A DNA stretch of 64,000 bases. Origin: Euptelea pleiosperma (Eukaryota; Streptophyta; Magnoliopsida; Ranunculales; Eupteleaceae). How positions within the stretch are numbered: the first letter of the stretch is position 1; each line of letters opens with the position of its first letter. The notes under the pieces were generated by a model that was not told the DNA's origin, did no database searches, and saw only the letters and a program-made list of their open reading frames with translations. The position numbers and the translations under genes were made by a program. This document shows, piece after piece, positions 45,267-58,871 of this stretch. Where the stretch lies: NCBI GenBank assembly GCA_035048495.1, contig CM068547.1, positions 27,473,913 to 27,537,912 of the forward strand, written 5' to 3'.

Positions 45267-48200
45267 TTAGAATTCGAAAAGGCGTAACTCTATCATTCCT
45301 TCTTTCCTCTTTGGAGAATACCAAGCTACAACTTTCCCAGAGCGTAGGAGCCTCAGAGAGTAACTCAAGCTGTACATGACATCCTCGACATGTGGACCAC
45401 GCCTCCCAGATGAAGAATCAAGTGAAAACTTTGAATCTACTCGAAAGATGATTGGCCCGGCGACCTGCAGAGCAACATGGTCAAAAAGTAACGTGTTCAA
45501 TCACAGATATCCAACCAAAGAAATTGAATTTGGGAGTTGAATCAAATTTTGAATCCTACATTTCCATCGATTGAACGTAAATGGTGATTCACCAATGCTG
45601 TATCATTTGGTGATTGTTAACAGTTTTAGAGTTGGTCTTGTTTTAATGAGTACTCTGATAACTTGTTTTACTTTTTGGACAGAAGTTAGTTTTCAATCTC
45701 TAATTTCTCAATGTCCTATATAGTTCAATATACACAGATTTTCTTGCATCAGAATAGCACGTTATTCCTCGCCTTTGCCATACACGTAAACTGCAGGCAA
45801 TCAAGACCCACAATTTGATGGACCTCACATCTCAAATCTCACAGCCAAAGATTGAACCCATTAGGATCATTTGATTTGCTCCATTTTGAGCTTAGGAGAT
45901 CTCTTAGGTAATCCACGCCTCAGTGAATGTGCACCAAGTGTAATGTAGGGGAAGGGAGGATGGTGCCCTTCATCCTCCTATTCTGATGCAAGTATTCCTC
46001 TAAAACATATAAAAGCCACGGTTTGTCAAGTGACGAAAACATGATGTCAGGCCAGAACTATTTGATAATAGTTTATCTTTTCAAAAAATTTACAGATTTC
46101 ATGTTTCCACTAAATTGATAATAAGTGGAAAAAAATCATCAATTCTGCAATCTGATTCTAGGTTCCAATTCTAGAACATGAGGACCACTTGCTTCAGTAC
46201 GGTTAGAAGCTGTATAAATGGCAGCATGCCATAAATCCAAATTGATTGGGATTCACTAATTTGTGGATCCCACAAAGGAGATCTAGGTCAAAAACCAACC
46301 TGATTGTTTGATCATAACCATCTGATCTTTACTATTTTTCTACATCCTTGTACTTGAATCCATTTTAAATCATCCACAACAACACAATAGAACTAACAGT
46401 TGGGATCATCTGATTGGGTCATCTGCTCCAAAAGAAGGGAGGATTGCTCTCATTCCAACATGAGCAATCCTTGACTTTGGATATAATGTGATGAGAACAT
46501 TAAGGGTATAAATCACATTACCTGCTGTTGAAAGATCACATTAAGCCTTGGGGAAGCAAGCGGATTCACTTCGCTTTTAGTTGGAGAACTCCAGAAAGTG
46601 TTGGAAATTAGATGTGCAGTACCCCTTGCAAAAGCTGAAGCGGAACAAATGTCCAGGCGGGCATCTACTCGGGTTAGGTCACCATATAGCTTTCTGAATT
46701 TCCCGTGTTGGAATGTGTAACAAACTGAGCCAAAAAAATCTGCATTCAACAGGTTTCTGTTCTTTCCACTTGAAACAATGGCCTCCCTGTCTCCTGATTG
46801 AGCCCCCGAATCACCGGCCACTGAGCTCTCCCTGCCCCCAAACCAGGCAGTACAGGTACCACCTAATGTATGTGTGATGAAAGAACAAGTGATTAGAAAA
46901 AGAAAAGGTCTGTAACATGAAAAACAACTGGTATTTCTAAAAGCTAATACCATCTAAAGACCTAAAATTTGTAACTAAAAACAGAAACTGAGATCTTGTA
47001 TATTCAATTCCATAATCTTGAATCCTGAATTATGTAATGAGATACAAGACACTGGAAAACAACAATTTGCATGGTGCCTTCATCCTGTACTGTACACCAG
47101 TCATCAGTTCCACCAATTGATCAATTTGGACCTTTCAATCAGTGTGCCAACTCTTGGAGGGCCATAGTCAGAATTTCACTCTGGTTGTACAAATCCTAAC
47201 CACCAGATGTGTGAACTCTTTTACCGACTGTTAACCATGTTTTCTAGACTTCGAGGTTTTAGCTCTGCGCCATGAGGCTATGTGCTTCAATCAGGATGAA
47301 TTTTCTGGCAATAACCCACACAATAAGTGTCCGACTAATTGATTCGCCTGGAATCTGGATAGATGTGTTTGTGTGCTCTTGCTTATCGTTGACAGTAAGT
47401 GGTCTTCTTGTGCATAAGGTGTAGGTAGGAATCATAAACCTCAATGATGGTGTGGGGCTCCATCCTATATTTTCTATTTTGTAACAAGGTTATTGAATAT
47501 TCTAATATTGCCTACTTCATGAAAACACAATCTATGAATCCAAGAAGACAAAACAAAACAAAAAAGAACTAAAGCAAATTGCAGAGGTGATCTTGAAGAA
47601 TCACTTAGTCGTATAAATGTAATCTAATGTTTGAGTAACCATGAGATGACTGTGAGCACAAAAATATGAGTGCTTGTCGTAGACGCCTTCGGATTCGTGC
47701 GCCACACCGGAGGATGAAATCGAAGAAAAAAAGACAGTTGAACTTACACGGTTCGCTGCTGAATTCCAGAGACTACATCCACAGCCAGAGATGGGCAATT
47801 CACCATTGTTGATTTTTATGTTACAAGACACTCTTCTCCCTGAAATTTTTTCTCCTCCTTTTACAATGATCATGGGATCCACCCTTATCCTATTTTTTCC
47901 TGTCCCTGTATCATGGGGTTAAGCCCTTATCTTAACCAATTTAGTTTCCCACAAAGTTAGTGGGATTAGAAACAATTTAATTTTCAATAACTGTTCTCTC
48001 CTTTTTTTGACATGTGGCAGACATCAGTTGGGTGTGCACTTATTGGCACTAACAACGACCAATGCCAAAAGCAAGTTCCCAGGACCTAGAACTAATGCAA
48101 TGAGATGAGCTATGGTGTAAGCAACTTTTTAGGTCAGTCCAACTTCTTCTGAGTCTCACATATGACATAAGACTCACCTTCTGCTATGCATAGTAGACCG

Positions 48201-51200
48201 TGAGTCCCTTTCACAACCAACCTTTTCTTCCTTCCACTTCATGCAGCAGTGGCTTGATTTGCCAGAGAATCAACTGTAGGTGGGAGAGTGATTGTTTTCT
48301 TTCCTTATGGTGATGCTATGGTGGTCTTGTTAGGACTAGGAAAATTAGTGTCTTTTCCCTTTCAGGGGTTTTTTCATTGAGGTAGGTTGGCAGGAATGAG
48401 ATTGACACTATTGGTCTCTGTGACTTGGGAGGGCGAGGAACTGTACCATTGAAACCTCTAAAAGAATTTTTTTTTTATTAAAACTATATTCCAAGTGTAC
48501 AGGGTGGCAGTTGAGTATTTAAGTTCATTCTTTATGTGCATTACAAGTATATATACATATTGATTTGTATAAAAAACATCTCTTTCATGGAATATTGAAA
48601 CTATGGTGGATCAGTTTTGCTTCTTGATATCGTTGTTTCGTGCTGTTTAAAGTTGGACAATGATGCAGGATGTATGATGCAGCTTGACATGCAAAGGCTG
48701 GGATATGGAATTAATTACCAAGAGCAATAGAAAAATAACAAACAATCACTAATCACGTGTAGTCAAGGAAGACCACGTGGGTAATTATGTAAGGGTTCGG
48801 GCCCAAATAACAATACCGCAAGATGAACCCTCATATAATTATCCGCAAGGGCTTAATGGAAGCTTTAGGCTTCCACCGCCTTAGGGCCTAACCATACAAT
48901 CCATGTGAAGTTTCTTACGCCTAATCTAGGATTTGAATGAAAGTTCCAAGGCTCAACTCAGTGGATATATACAAGTGGACAAGGATCATGTTAATGATTT
49001 ACGCAAGGAACCAATTAACAATAACTTCCAACAGTAGTAAGATGATTCAGATCTGTGGGGTGTGTTTGGGCTATGGGGAATTAGGTTTTGGGGTGATTTT
49101 GGACAAAATATGGGTAAGATTTGGAGGGGCTAGGCACAATCTGCCAACACATATTGAACCGTGGGATGAGGGGTGCTCTTATTGGGTTGAGGCGTGACTG
49201 ATATGGGCTGGGAGTGGGATTTCAGTGGTTATAACATGTGTATAGGATTAAAGGTTGGGGGGGTTCTTGTGGAATGGCAGCAACCAGTTTGGGGATTCCC
49301 AAAGGTAGCAGCAGCCAAAGTTTAAAAAGGCTAGTTTGGGAACTGAGGCGTTTTATCTCAAAAAAAGTGATTAAAAAAGTAAAAAAATATAATTAATTCT
49401 TCAAAAATGAAAAAAAAAAACATATCAAGTGAAAAAAATAACTTAAATAAGCAATAAACATAATTGAGGCTATAACTTTTATTAGGAGCGACGCTGTCGG
49501 AACTTTAGCTGAATGCATGAATGCTTATATCAAATCTTAAAAAACATAAAGCACATAACTAAATTACCAAATCTAAGTAGTTACTAAGCTAATTCCACTA
49601 TCTAGTGTCTACTAATAAAATATCAATACCAACAAAGTAACTAACAAGATAGAGTTAGGAAAGTAGAGCAAGTCTATAATGTAATAAAAGCTAAAATCTA
49701 ACAAGTTAACATATAAACACAAAGTCCAATAACAAGAACACAAATCTAAATCCTATTCTTCTACAACAATCGTCAATCTTCTATTCTTCTTCATCCCCAA
49801 TATCATCATCATCTTCCCATTTAATCTATTCTAGATGGGAAAAACTAGGGATTAAAGGTTAGATTTAGTGTTCCTTCCAAAATAAATTGCTTTAGATAAC
49901 AAGATGAAACCTTTTGGGTCTTTTTTTAACATAAAAGAATAGTGGGGAGGGTATTTTGGGAAAAAGAATGGAAAAAGTGGAAAAAAAATTAAAAAAGGGG
50001 TTCAGGTTTTTCAATTTTACCATGTAAATCTGAGGCTTAAGCCTCGAGGCTATTTTTGGGCGCCTCGAGGCGTAAGCCTCAAACGCCTTTTTAAACTATG
50101 GAAGCAGCAAGACATGGGGCTATTGCAGGTGGTGGCTGCAAATCTAAGGTGAACTGGGGGAGACAGGTTGGAAGGTTGAGGGGTATATAGGTGATGGCTG
50201 CTGGTGTTGGGGCTATGGGGACTGGCGGCTACAGTTTAGGGGCATATTAGTGTGTCGGTCGCAGGCTGGGGCAATAGGGGAGGTGGTGGCTTGCAGGAGT
50301 GGGATGTATGGACTCAAAGGGAATCCTTGAAGGTAGATCTGCTAGGGTGTAGGGCAGCAACTCGTTAAGATCAGTCCAAGGTGGATGCTTTGGGTTGATC
50401 TCAACAAGCCTAGAGAGCATTGTGGCAGAAGCTGGGAGATTCATGCAAGAAACAATAGAAAATTAAGAAAGTACCTGGAGTTGCAATAAGAATCAAGTCG
50501 TTGGCCTCTCACCAAGCACCCATCGCAGGAGGAAATCCAAAAGCTATTCATTCAAGCATTAATTAACCCTAATGGAAAGCATTTAAACAAAGAGACAAAA
50601 ACTTAATCTAATCTCGGCCCTTGGATCAAAGCAAAGGAGGAGATTTACATCACTTAGAATGTTTTAAACCAAAGTACCAAATAACCAAAACCTAATCACG
50701 CAAATTACAACTACGCCACCCTCTCTAAAGACTGAGCCCAGACCCAAGTAAATGGGCCAAAGCTCAAGATGCTCCCTTGTATGCTCTGTGTGGCTCCTCC
50801 AACTCCTCTATGCGATGCCAAATGTGCGTCCAGTCTCTCCCAAGTGCGGCAAACATCTCCCACATGCACATCCTCCCAGTGTGGGGTCTTCAGCGATGTG
50901 TCACATGTGCACATGGGTCTTCAAAAGTACTCGTGATCAACCCACAATGCAATGTGGGCCTTGTTTTTCCCCCTGTGCCTGTAATAGACCTTGTAGGGTG
51001 GTGTGATGTCCGCATCAGGCAGTCTTTCCCTTTTGTTTTGGGATGTCATCTAGAGTTACTATTAATGGTTCACCATAGACATCTTTCTCCTTGAATATTT
51101 TTTATGTTAAAAATATTTTTTTTCAATTTTCTTAATTTGACCAGGCAATGGGTGCTGGTCGAGTCAACCCAATCAGACTGGCAGGTTGACCCAGTGACAT

Positions 51201-54200
51201 GTAAACAAATATATTCATTTATTTTTGTATTTAGCTGAAAAAAAGTTACTAATCCAACAACTCCTCCCTCCCTTTAGATACTTTGGGGTGGGGACCTAAA
51301 CAGACTGATTAGTGGTCTGGTTCCCCCATTTTTCCAGTCCAATTGGCCAATCTAGTCCCGGATTTAAAACACTGATGAATGGTCATATTAAGCATGTGTT
51401 TTGCTCTTATATTTAACAAGTGTTCATTTTAGTAGAAAACAGTTCTATAGATATAAATTCTTCTAGTGGTGGAACAACCCTTAATTTAGGGTTTAGGGTA
51501 CATGCTTTGTGCACTCTTTGAGGGGAAATACTGGGGTACATCAAATCCAACAGTTTATAACTCTTATCCAGGTGATTTTTAGGGCTTTATGTCAACACGT
51601 TTGTACGGACTTGATATTAAGTTTTGGGCTTGTCCTACAAGCAAGGTCTAGATATTACTAAGAATGTATTCAAATCTCCATAGACCATTACTAGATGCTC
51701 CTTCCATAACCAAGGCCATCTCCAACAATGATTTCAAACTAAGGAGACCTTGTATAAGTGCTCTAACCTCAGCTTCATTAAATTGACCCGGCCTAGAAGA
51801 CGAAAGAAGGCAAGTTTTAACAACTCTCCCCCATTCCTTAAAATACCTCGAATACTCATGGCTCAAGATTCCCCATTGAACTACCATCAAAGTTGAGTCC
51901 TAAGGTCCCATCCAACCAACTTGAGTGTGCATGTGGGGATGAAGGCAGTAAATTGGCTTCACCTTTTCCTTTGCGACTGTACAAAATGTTTCTTCATTAT
52001 CTTTCACAGTTCACTACTTTGACATGCCGTAATTCCTTCAAAACAATACTTGGACAACCAACACATTCTTGATATCACTCAACACCATCTTCGAGGACCT
52101 CCTTTTGCTTTAAACAATGTGCTTGTTCTGTTCCTTCCACAAACCCCACCACAAAGCTAGTGGAAGAAAGTTCTAATAATCCTTCTCTCCCTCAAAAGGG
52201 ATTAAATAAAAGACCATTCTTGGAAATGTTTCATTGTCTTACTAGGAAAATTCCGCCCAATTCCAAATAGAAAATGAACCTAGTTATGTAATTCATTCAC
52301 TAGGCATAAGAGGTGCCAGATCCTTCATTTATTTAAAGAATCCATGAATCTATAAAACTTGAGCATTTCATTTCTGTATAATATTGCATATCATTTGGAA
52401 CTATGCCAAACACACAAAGCAACTCAAGTACCAAGTCCAAGGACAAATTCATAGAAAATGACTTAGAAATCAGGAGCTACTCAAGTCCCAGGCAGATCTC
52501 ATCCAGTTAAACAAGGCAATATATCTTCCGCCCATGATGATCACATATTGAGTACTCTACAAACTCAAGAGTTAGTGGTCTACACTCTGTCAATAACAAT
52601 GACTCAACACAAAGTAACATATCTATAAAGCAATCTAATAACATAACAATCAGTAAATTAAATGTATGTCATACATGTAAATATTACAATTGACATGAAC
52701 ACTCACATAACATGTAGCTAAAATGCCCTACAAGTCTAATGAAGTTTTCTTTCCCCATGGAGCAATCAATGTTTCTTCCTATGTATTTTCTCCCTAACAG
52801 CAATAGTTCCCTTTCCGTTGGGAAAAATAATAATAAATAGAAGGAAGACATATCACTGGTCAAATTCCTCTGTAAAAATTACTTCTACCATGAGACTCGA
52901 ACAAATTGATCAAGATGTCTCACAAATATTTAAATGTACTCCCAACTCTTAAAAAACTCGCAAAACTACTCACTATATTAGGTGATTTTAAGAACCATTG
53001 GAAAAACTAAAATCTTCTTGATGTGATGGTCATTTTATATTACTTCCAAATTTACTGTTGCTCTGTTGAATCCTTCATGCTATCATTGTTGCTCTCGAAT
53101 TTTGAACAGTTAAGGTGAAATCAATACCACTGAGATCACTGATAACTTATAAAAGATAAAGTATATCAATCTTTTTAGAAAGTAGAAGTTTGTTTATGAA
53201 CCCAAATATGTAATCACGACCATTTTCAAGAATCTTTCGACTGAAGAATTCTTTAAATAGAAGCTCTACTGCATAATAAAAATTTCACAAAATACGATAT
53301 TGGGGTTGCCAGATGGCCCAGATCAATAGTTGCTTGCTGACAAGGACTAGCAACCATGTTCCAATCATTTTAAGAACTTCATCAACTTTCCAGATTCTTA
53401 GCTTAAAATATTCTGCATGGTAATATCATCTTGCACCAACAAATGAGAAGTAATCAAATTAAGCTCAATAATCAAAATGGAAATTCATGTCAGTTTAAAA
53501 CTTAGACTGATACTTAGCGCAATATGAAGAAAGGAGTAAGTTCATCAAGATTATGATCATCACATTCAACGATCATGAAAGTTTCATAACACTATAGACC
53601 ATTGTAGGAATAAAATGTGATACCAAAATTATACTATAGGACCTAGCACAAATTAATGATGACATTGTGTAATTACAATGAACACAAACAGCTTATTCTA
53701 ACAAGAAAAACAAGCAAAATGAGCAATCAAATGACATTAATATATACTGGTTCAACAGGACTTGCTCACACCCTACTCGAACGAAAAATGTACAAGAAGA
53801 TACAACATGTAAGCTGAACAGAACAGGCATCTGACATCACTAGAGAAACAAAACAACAGATAAAGGTGGATTACTTTATAATAAAATTGCCAATGTTTAC
53901 TTAAGGAAAGGGGCACTGCAGTAAAATCCAATCCAGTTAATGTAATAAGAAAATTAAATTGCTTACAAAGAGAGAATGATTAGTAGAGCAGCAACATTAC
54001 CAATAATTCCGGATATTGCAGCATGAGGTTCTTTTAGACGTACATCATACGAGGGCCACCAAAACTGACCCTCCTGTGTCTTTATCATGATATCTTTCTT
54101 TGTCTCCTTTTGTCTCCAAATGTCCCTGCTCTTCTCATAAGAAAAGGCAGCTTTTGCACATAATCCAGGCATCAGAGCTAAAGGTGGGTCACCACTTGTG

Positions 54201-57122
54201 CCATTAACAGCCTGTGGATGGCCTCCATTTTTGTGTACACCAAAACGGTATCTCAATCCAGATTCAGAAATGAGGGATGACAAATCCAAGGATATTGCCT
54301 CAGGCAGATCCCAATATCCTCCATTCCGGTCAATGAAAAGCTCAGGCCATGCAGCTTCCAATGTAATATCATGATGAGGAAGCTGCAAATATGCTAGATA
54401 TGTTGAGAAACATAGCTGATAGGATTCTCATGCACACACATGAAGTAAAGAAAGGATGGGGAGATAAAATCGTCCAATAGAGTAAAACTGCAATGAAGAA
54501 CTTTACCATCAAACAACTTATGTAATTTAGATGTAGACACGTGTCCTAGAGTCAGGTATAGCATGTAAGTACAAGATGTGAGATTAAGAACTACTAACCC
54601 TGACAAACCCGATATGCTGATATGAACGTCCCAACGGTCCCGTTATATGTGTATTGGATGTCTCAAATTCTATTGTACAACCCTTGTGTTACAGTACTAT
54701 TGAGCTTGACCGATTTTTGGGTGTCTATTAGGATTATTGTTGTCATTGAAAAAGTGTTTCTAAAGGGACAAAATTTAAGGTTATTCGTTTGGCTTTTCAA
54801 TTTGTTGGACAAGTTAAGCCTGTTGCTGGTTCTTGTGCTCTGTTTGATCCACATACAGTGAAGCACTAGATCATCGTTGCCCGTGGACTTAGCCCTTAGT
54901 GATGAAACACATAAATCTTTATGAGCCTTTGTATGCATGTGTGTGTGTGATTGTGTTCAGCTCTCTATTTTGTGTTGCCATTGAACCTAGTAGATCCTTG
55001 TATTCTATTCCGTAACATTTAAAGTGTCTATGTGTTTAAGATATACATATGTCATTTTCTTTTCTGACTGTCCAAACGAATGATATAGATGAGATAGTTA
55101 CAATAATCTAACTGGGATTCTATCGATTTTAAATTAAGAGAAGAAGATGGAACCCACAAAATCCCCAGGCTTCCTATTTGTGCGTTTTGTGTATAGAAAG
55201 AACATAGGGATAATGAGAATTTCCATTTTCACAAGAATGCCCTGGGTTTTCTCTGGATAGTTGCATCAATATGGGCGGGAAGGGAAGAAGCCATCTTCCT
55301 TACCAATGCCATATAGCATATATGTGGAAAACATGTAGGGGAGTCAAGACTAAGATCCATCATCCAATAGGTTCCACTTATAAGATCTTTCCATAACATT
55401 ATGATCTGTATATCATAAAACTAACAGATTACATGTAAAATACTTATAAGAAAGTAATTGGACAAACAGATACAAATGGTATATAGTTAATAGCTGAAAA
55501 CAAGAAAAGATAAACCTGGTTTTTCTTCCTAAGAAGGGTGTCAGTCTGTCTCCGACACAACAATTTGAAGAATGGAGAGTCTGCCTCATAGATAACAAGT
55601 ACTATGAAAGGAAATAAAAGTAAAAAGAATAAATCCATATCTCTTGTAGGAGAACCCCTTGTACATCTTCCTGCACCTGTGGTATACATGAGGCACACGT
55701 GCTCATCAACCCAGACCACTTAAATGTTAGGCTGCCCCTTGGGTGGTTTGAACCTAAAAATGAAAAACGTAACAACTAGATGGTCTTATTTCTCTAACCA
55801 GTGCACCTCTGCCCATTGATTAGGACCGAAATAAATAAATAAGACCATTGCTTGTGTTTCCATTTTAACCATCCAAGTGAAGGCAAAGAATCAAATCACT
55901 CAATCACTGTGTTCTCTGAGCGTTGGCCCAGCCCATCAAAGGGATGGCCTAACATGAGGATGACCCAGATTGATGAGCTGTGTGCCTTGTAATACATCAA
56001 AACTATAAAAATACAGCTAACGTGTTTTCCTACAAAAGACACAAGATGTCCTTCCTAAACAGAATAGTAAATAGGTTCCTTTAATCATCATTTCACCAAA
56101 AAGAAATAAAATACAAAAGCCCCATGCTTCAATTAAAAAGTACAACACAAATTGTTGACAAAATATCTACTATACAAAAGAGTAAGAACATTTATGAGAG
56201 ATATCTATAAAGCTTACCTTCTGCAAGAACATTGCTTTAGAGCGGCGTCCCTTCCTCTCACCATGTCCTTCTGTGCTTAAAAGTAATGATGATGTGGGAG
56301 TTGGAGAAAGCTGTGTGCACAAACCAAGCGAGTATAGTGACTTATCCAAGAAATGCTTCGCTAAATCTTTAAAAGCGGGTAGTTCCAACTCATCACCTCC
56401 AGCCACTTCTGTTTTAATGCTAGATATCAGTTTCTTGGGGCGGAACTGCCCAATTAATCCAAGCCACCTATACCACATGACGATCATTTAAACTTTACAG
56501 TATGGTATGAGATTTGAGATACATGGCAAATTGAAGCATCTCTAATCAACATGATACCAAAAACAAATGCCTCCCAACAATTCAAAATCTAACCTCATTA
56601 TTTTTCTCTTGTTCTGGGCACACTACCCATGTTTAATCAATAAGGACATCAGACTCAAAAGTACCTACGAAGTGGATAATGAATTTCACAAATCTCATCC
56701 TGGACCACGTAGTGGTGGATCACATACATATGAAGAACAGTGTGAGGAAGTCAAAAACACTTTCAAAAAGAATTTGGGCAGTTTTATATACAGAAATGTT
56801 TGCATCATTTACTAATTATTTTGGACATGAATGGTAAGAAAGGATTTGAATGTAAAGCACTCCATTCCCATTATATACTGCTGAAAGCATTATCTAATGA
56901 AGATGACCCTTAATCTTCAAACTCATCACAAGAAAGATTCGTGAAAAATTGTGATGAGAGGCCGAACACAAAGTCCAAAACAAGGAAAGTGATGGAATTC
57001 TTCTTTTATCAATGTTTCCACCTACTCATATTAGGATTGAAGGAGAGGCCACACTTGACATAAATTGGATAAAGAAAGAATCTCCTCAGAGGCTCATACA
57101 AGAAAACTCCTTTCCCATTATC

Positions 57123-57186
<64 letters not shown>

Positions 57187-58240
57187 TCATATTTTACTGT
57201 TTGTATAAGTATTTGTTATCAGATTTGACTGTTGCTCGAGGTTCACATACACAGAGAAGGGCTTGATCGAGTGGATACTCTTGCTAACTTAGGCTTCGAG
57301 ATCTCTTCGCTTTTTGATTGGGATCATTTCTCATTTTTGTACTGTTTCCCTTGAAGGGCACCTTTCGTATTTTTTGCTTTTAATAAATCTAGCATTTTTT
57401 TTTTTGATTGGTAAAGGAGTGCATTGAAGGAGGGCTGAGGGGGCCCCAAAAACTGTACAAGAGACCGAAAGAAAAGGGGAAGTAAAGAATCATTTATTCA
57501 ATCATTCTCCATCAGAAATTGAATTATATCCCTAACTCATTATAGGAAATACTATGAAAAGAGAACTCGAGAACAAACGTGCATTGATCTACTGTACTCA
57601 ATCCGAAATTAAAAATTATGAGAATTATCTCCAAACCATCAAAAGAAGCACAAATAAAAGAATAACTCAATAACCAAACACAGAATTTCATCTCCAAACA
57701 TCCCCAAAACAGCAACAAATAAGGCAATAAACATGCATTTTATCTAATCATTTTCAATCCGAAATCAATATCCATCTCCATCCCAAGAACAAGCGACGTA
57801 AAAGCAATCAAACATGTATTTTAGTAAGTCATTCTCAGTGAAAATAAGAACAAGAAGAACTAAATCAAAATCTATCTCCAACCCATTACAAGTAACAAAA
57901 AATTAAAGGAACCCATTACAAAAATTCATCGAAAAATAAACGAGGAAGATAGGAGTTCGTTCTTTTACCAGTTCGAAGTGGCGGGTCTGAGCAAGAGAGA
58001 CTGAAGTGAGAAGGAGCCAAGCTCCTTCTGTGAAGTCGGAGAGTACGAGGGGATGATACCGAGAGGGAAACCGTTGCCCAAGAACGAGAGCTGTTGAACT
58101 CGGAGTGCTCGGCTGGCCCGGGCCCCATCGAGCGGGAAGGGCTCGCCCGGCACGGAACGGGCCAACCCGTCTAGGGTTTGAGGGGTTGACACGTTCAGGT
58201 CCCAGAACGTAGAGTCCATCGCCATTCTCAGATTCGCCAT
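45267..58240 (-). CDS. TGD4: TGD4, ER-to-plastid lipid transfer protein of the outer envelope, 5 exons
   Basis: Trigalactosyldiacylglycerol 4: chloroplast outer-envelope protein that binds phosphatidic acid and passes ER-derived lipid precursors to the TGD1-2-3 ABC transporter for galactolipid synthesis (known for Arabidopsis). Exons, 5' to 3': 58240-57969, 56467-56218, 54382-54001, 46862-46522, 45464-45267. They sum to 1443 nt, 480 aa, against about 479 in Arabidopsis. The N-terminus MANLRMAMDSTFWDLNVSTP and then RSVPGEPFPLDGARASR match the family start. Other landmarks: WWLGLIGQFRPKK across the exon 1/2 junction, LPHHDITLEAAWPELF opening exon 3, KLYGDLTRVDARLDI in exon 4, and the terminal KVVAWYSPKRKEGMIEL ending LRLFEF. 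No signal peptide, as expected of a beta-barrel type membrane protein. Intron 3 is 7.1 kb. The gene looks intact. Confidence 0.95.
49316..50100. mobile_element. hAT-type element in TGD4 intron 3
   Basis: 785 bp. The left end is CAAAGTTTAAAAAGGC and the right end, inverted, CATAGTTTAAAAAGGC, so 14 of 16 bases match. Flanked by gcagcagc (49308-49315) and gaagcagc (50101-50108), 7 of 8. The right end carries cgcctcgaggcgtaagcctc, a palindromic gcctcgaggc motif shared with fragments at 12972-13070 and 26650-26700. No transposase. Confidence 0.75.
51640..52330 (-). pseudogene. L1-type LINE relic (zf-RVT / RNase H region)
   Basis: Minus-strand reading frames include LWWGLWKEQNKHIV, typical of the W-x-x-W-KxRN segment after the RT zinc-knuckle, then LNFDGSSMGN, the start of the plant LINE RNase H domain, then FNEAEVRALIQGL, its second catalytic region. 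Stops and frame changes separate them. The 5' part of the LINE is absent. Confidence 0.75.
54383..56217 (-). other. TGD4 intron 2 (1.8 kb)
   Basis: AT-rich intron. Short ORFs on both strands without family features; no transposon ends recognised. Confidence 0.5.
56468..57968 (-). other. TGD4 intron 1 (1.5 kb)
   Basis: Contains an (ATT)n microsatellite at 57124-57186 and a poly(T)-headed repeat end at 57396-57456 (gattggtaaaggagtgcatt, then gagggctgagggggcccc) related to 30798-30870 in UPF1 intron 1. Confidence 0.6.
57124..57186. repeat. (TTA)n microsatellite, about 20 units
   Basis: Uninterrupted TTA/ATT trinucleotide run in TGD4 intron 1; likely length-polymorphic. Confidence 0.97.
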
Positions 58241-58454
58241 TTTTTTTTTGGTTTTGAGTTCCTCGGCTTCTCCTCCTGCCCTCCTTATCTGTCCTGCAGT
58301 TGAAATGAGTGTGTTTTGGTTTGGTTTTTGTCTGTATTTTTGGGCGGCTTTTAAAAGAGGTTAATTCTCATGCTGGCGCATTTTAGAAAATAACAGGCGT
58401 ATGTTGGTAGTTGGTTAGCGAGTAAGACTTTGATGCCAAGTCCTGTCATCAAGG

Positions 58455-58765
58455 CTGATGACAGGATGCAATAGGAGCCACGTGGCACACTATTAGAGGA
58501 CTCTGACCGTATGGATGTTTTTTCAATCATTACTACAAACTAAAAATCAGCTTGATTTGTGATTTCAGACCTATGGATCTTTATACCAATGCTCAAACTT
58601 CACACAGTTAAAAGCAACCCATGAAAACAATTCCAATCCAACGCCTAGAAAACACTACTCGGGCTGAATTTTGGTTTGTCGGTCCATCTAATGATTAGCC
58701 AAACATCCATATGGTCAGAGTCCTCTAAGAGTGTTCCATGTGGCTCAAATTGTGCCATGTCATCA
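58455..58765. repeat. Foldback MITE, G-box family, upstream of TGD4
   Basis: Left arm aggaGCCACGTGGCacacta (CACGTG at 58479-58484), gaccgtatggatgttt; right arm gccaaacatccatatggtca, gagtcctctaagagtgtt and ccatgtggctc. The left G-box is about 240 bp upstream of the TGD4 ATG, so the element sits in the gene's promoter region. Confidence 0.8.
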
Positions 58766-58789
58766 AAGTTTTATTCTTGGTTAACTGTG

Positions 58790-58850
58790 CTACCCTCCTC
58801 GTTCAGGGTTCGAGTCTGATGTCCCGTAGGCCCTAGTGATTTCAAAGCTT
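58790..58850 (+). repeat. Pol III B-box relic
   Basis: cgttcagggttcgagtctga contains GGTTCGAGTCT, close to a tRNA B box, following aactgtgctaccctcc. Probably the end of a tRNA-derived SINE head; no intact tRNA. Confidence 0.35.
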
Positions 58851-58871
58851 GAAGTCTCCCTCCATGCCTGC

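Larger units (their letters stand above)
46863..54000 (-). other. TGD4 intron 3 (7.1 kb)
   Basis: Carries a hAT element (49316-50100), a LINE relic (51640-52330) and a hAT-type end at 51345-51365 (ggatttaaaacactga, the inverted TCAGTGTTTTAAATCC) whose partner is not clear. A minus-strand ORF at 47601-47882 is not assigned. The rest is AT-rich with no recognisable feature. Confidence 0.6.

Noticed and set aside
47601..47882. 93-aa minus-strand ORF (MDPMIIVKGGEKISG)
   Set aside because: Considered as an extra TGD4 exon or a nested gene. The TGD4 frame closes without it and I recognise no family; an internal CGT|GTAAGT could be a donor, so transcript data could revive it.
50711..51094. Overlapping ORFs around 50.7-51.1 kb
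   Set aside because: Both strands open with cysteine-rich nonsense in TGD4 intron 3; no domain recognised.
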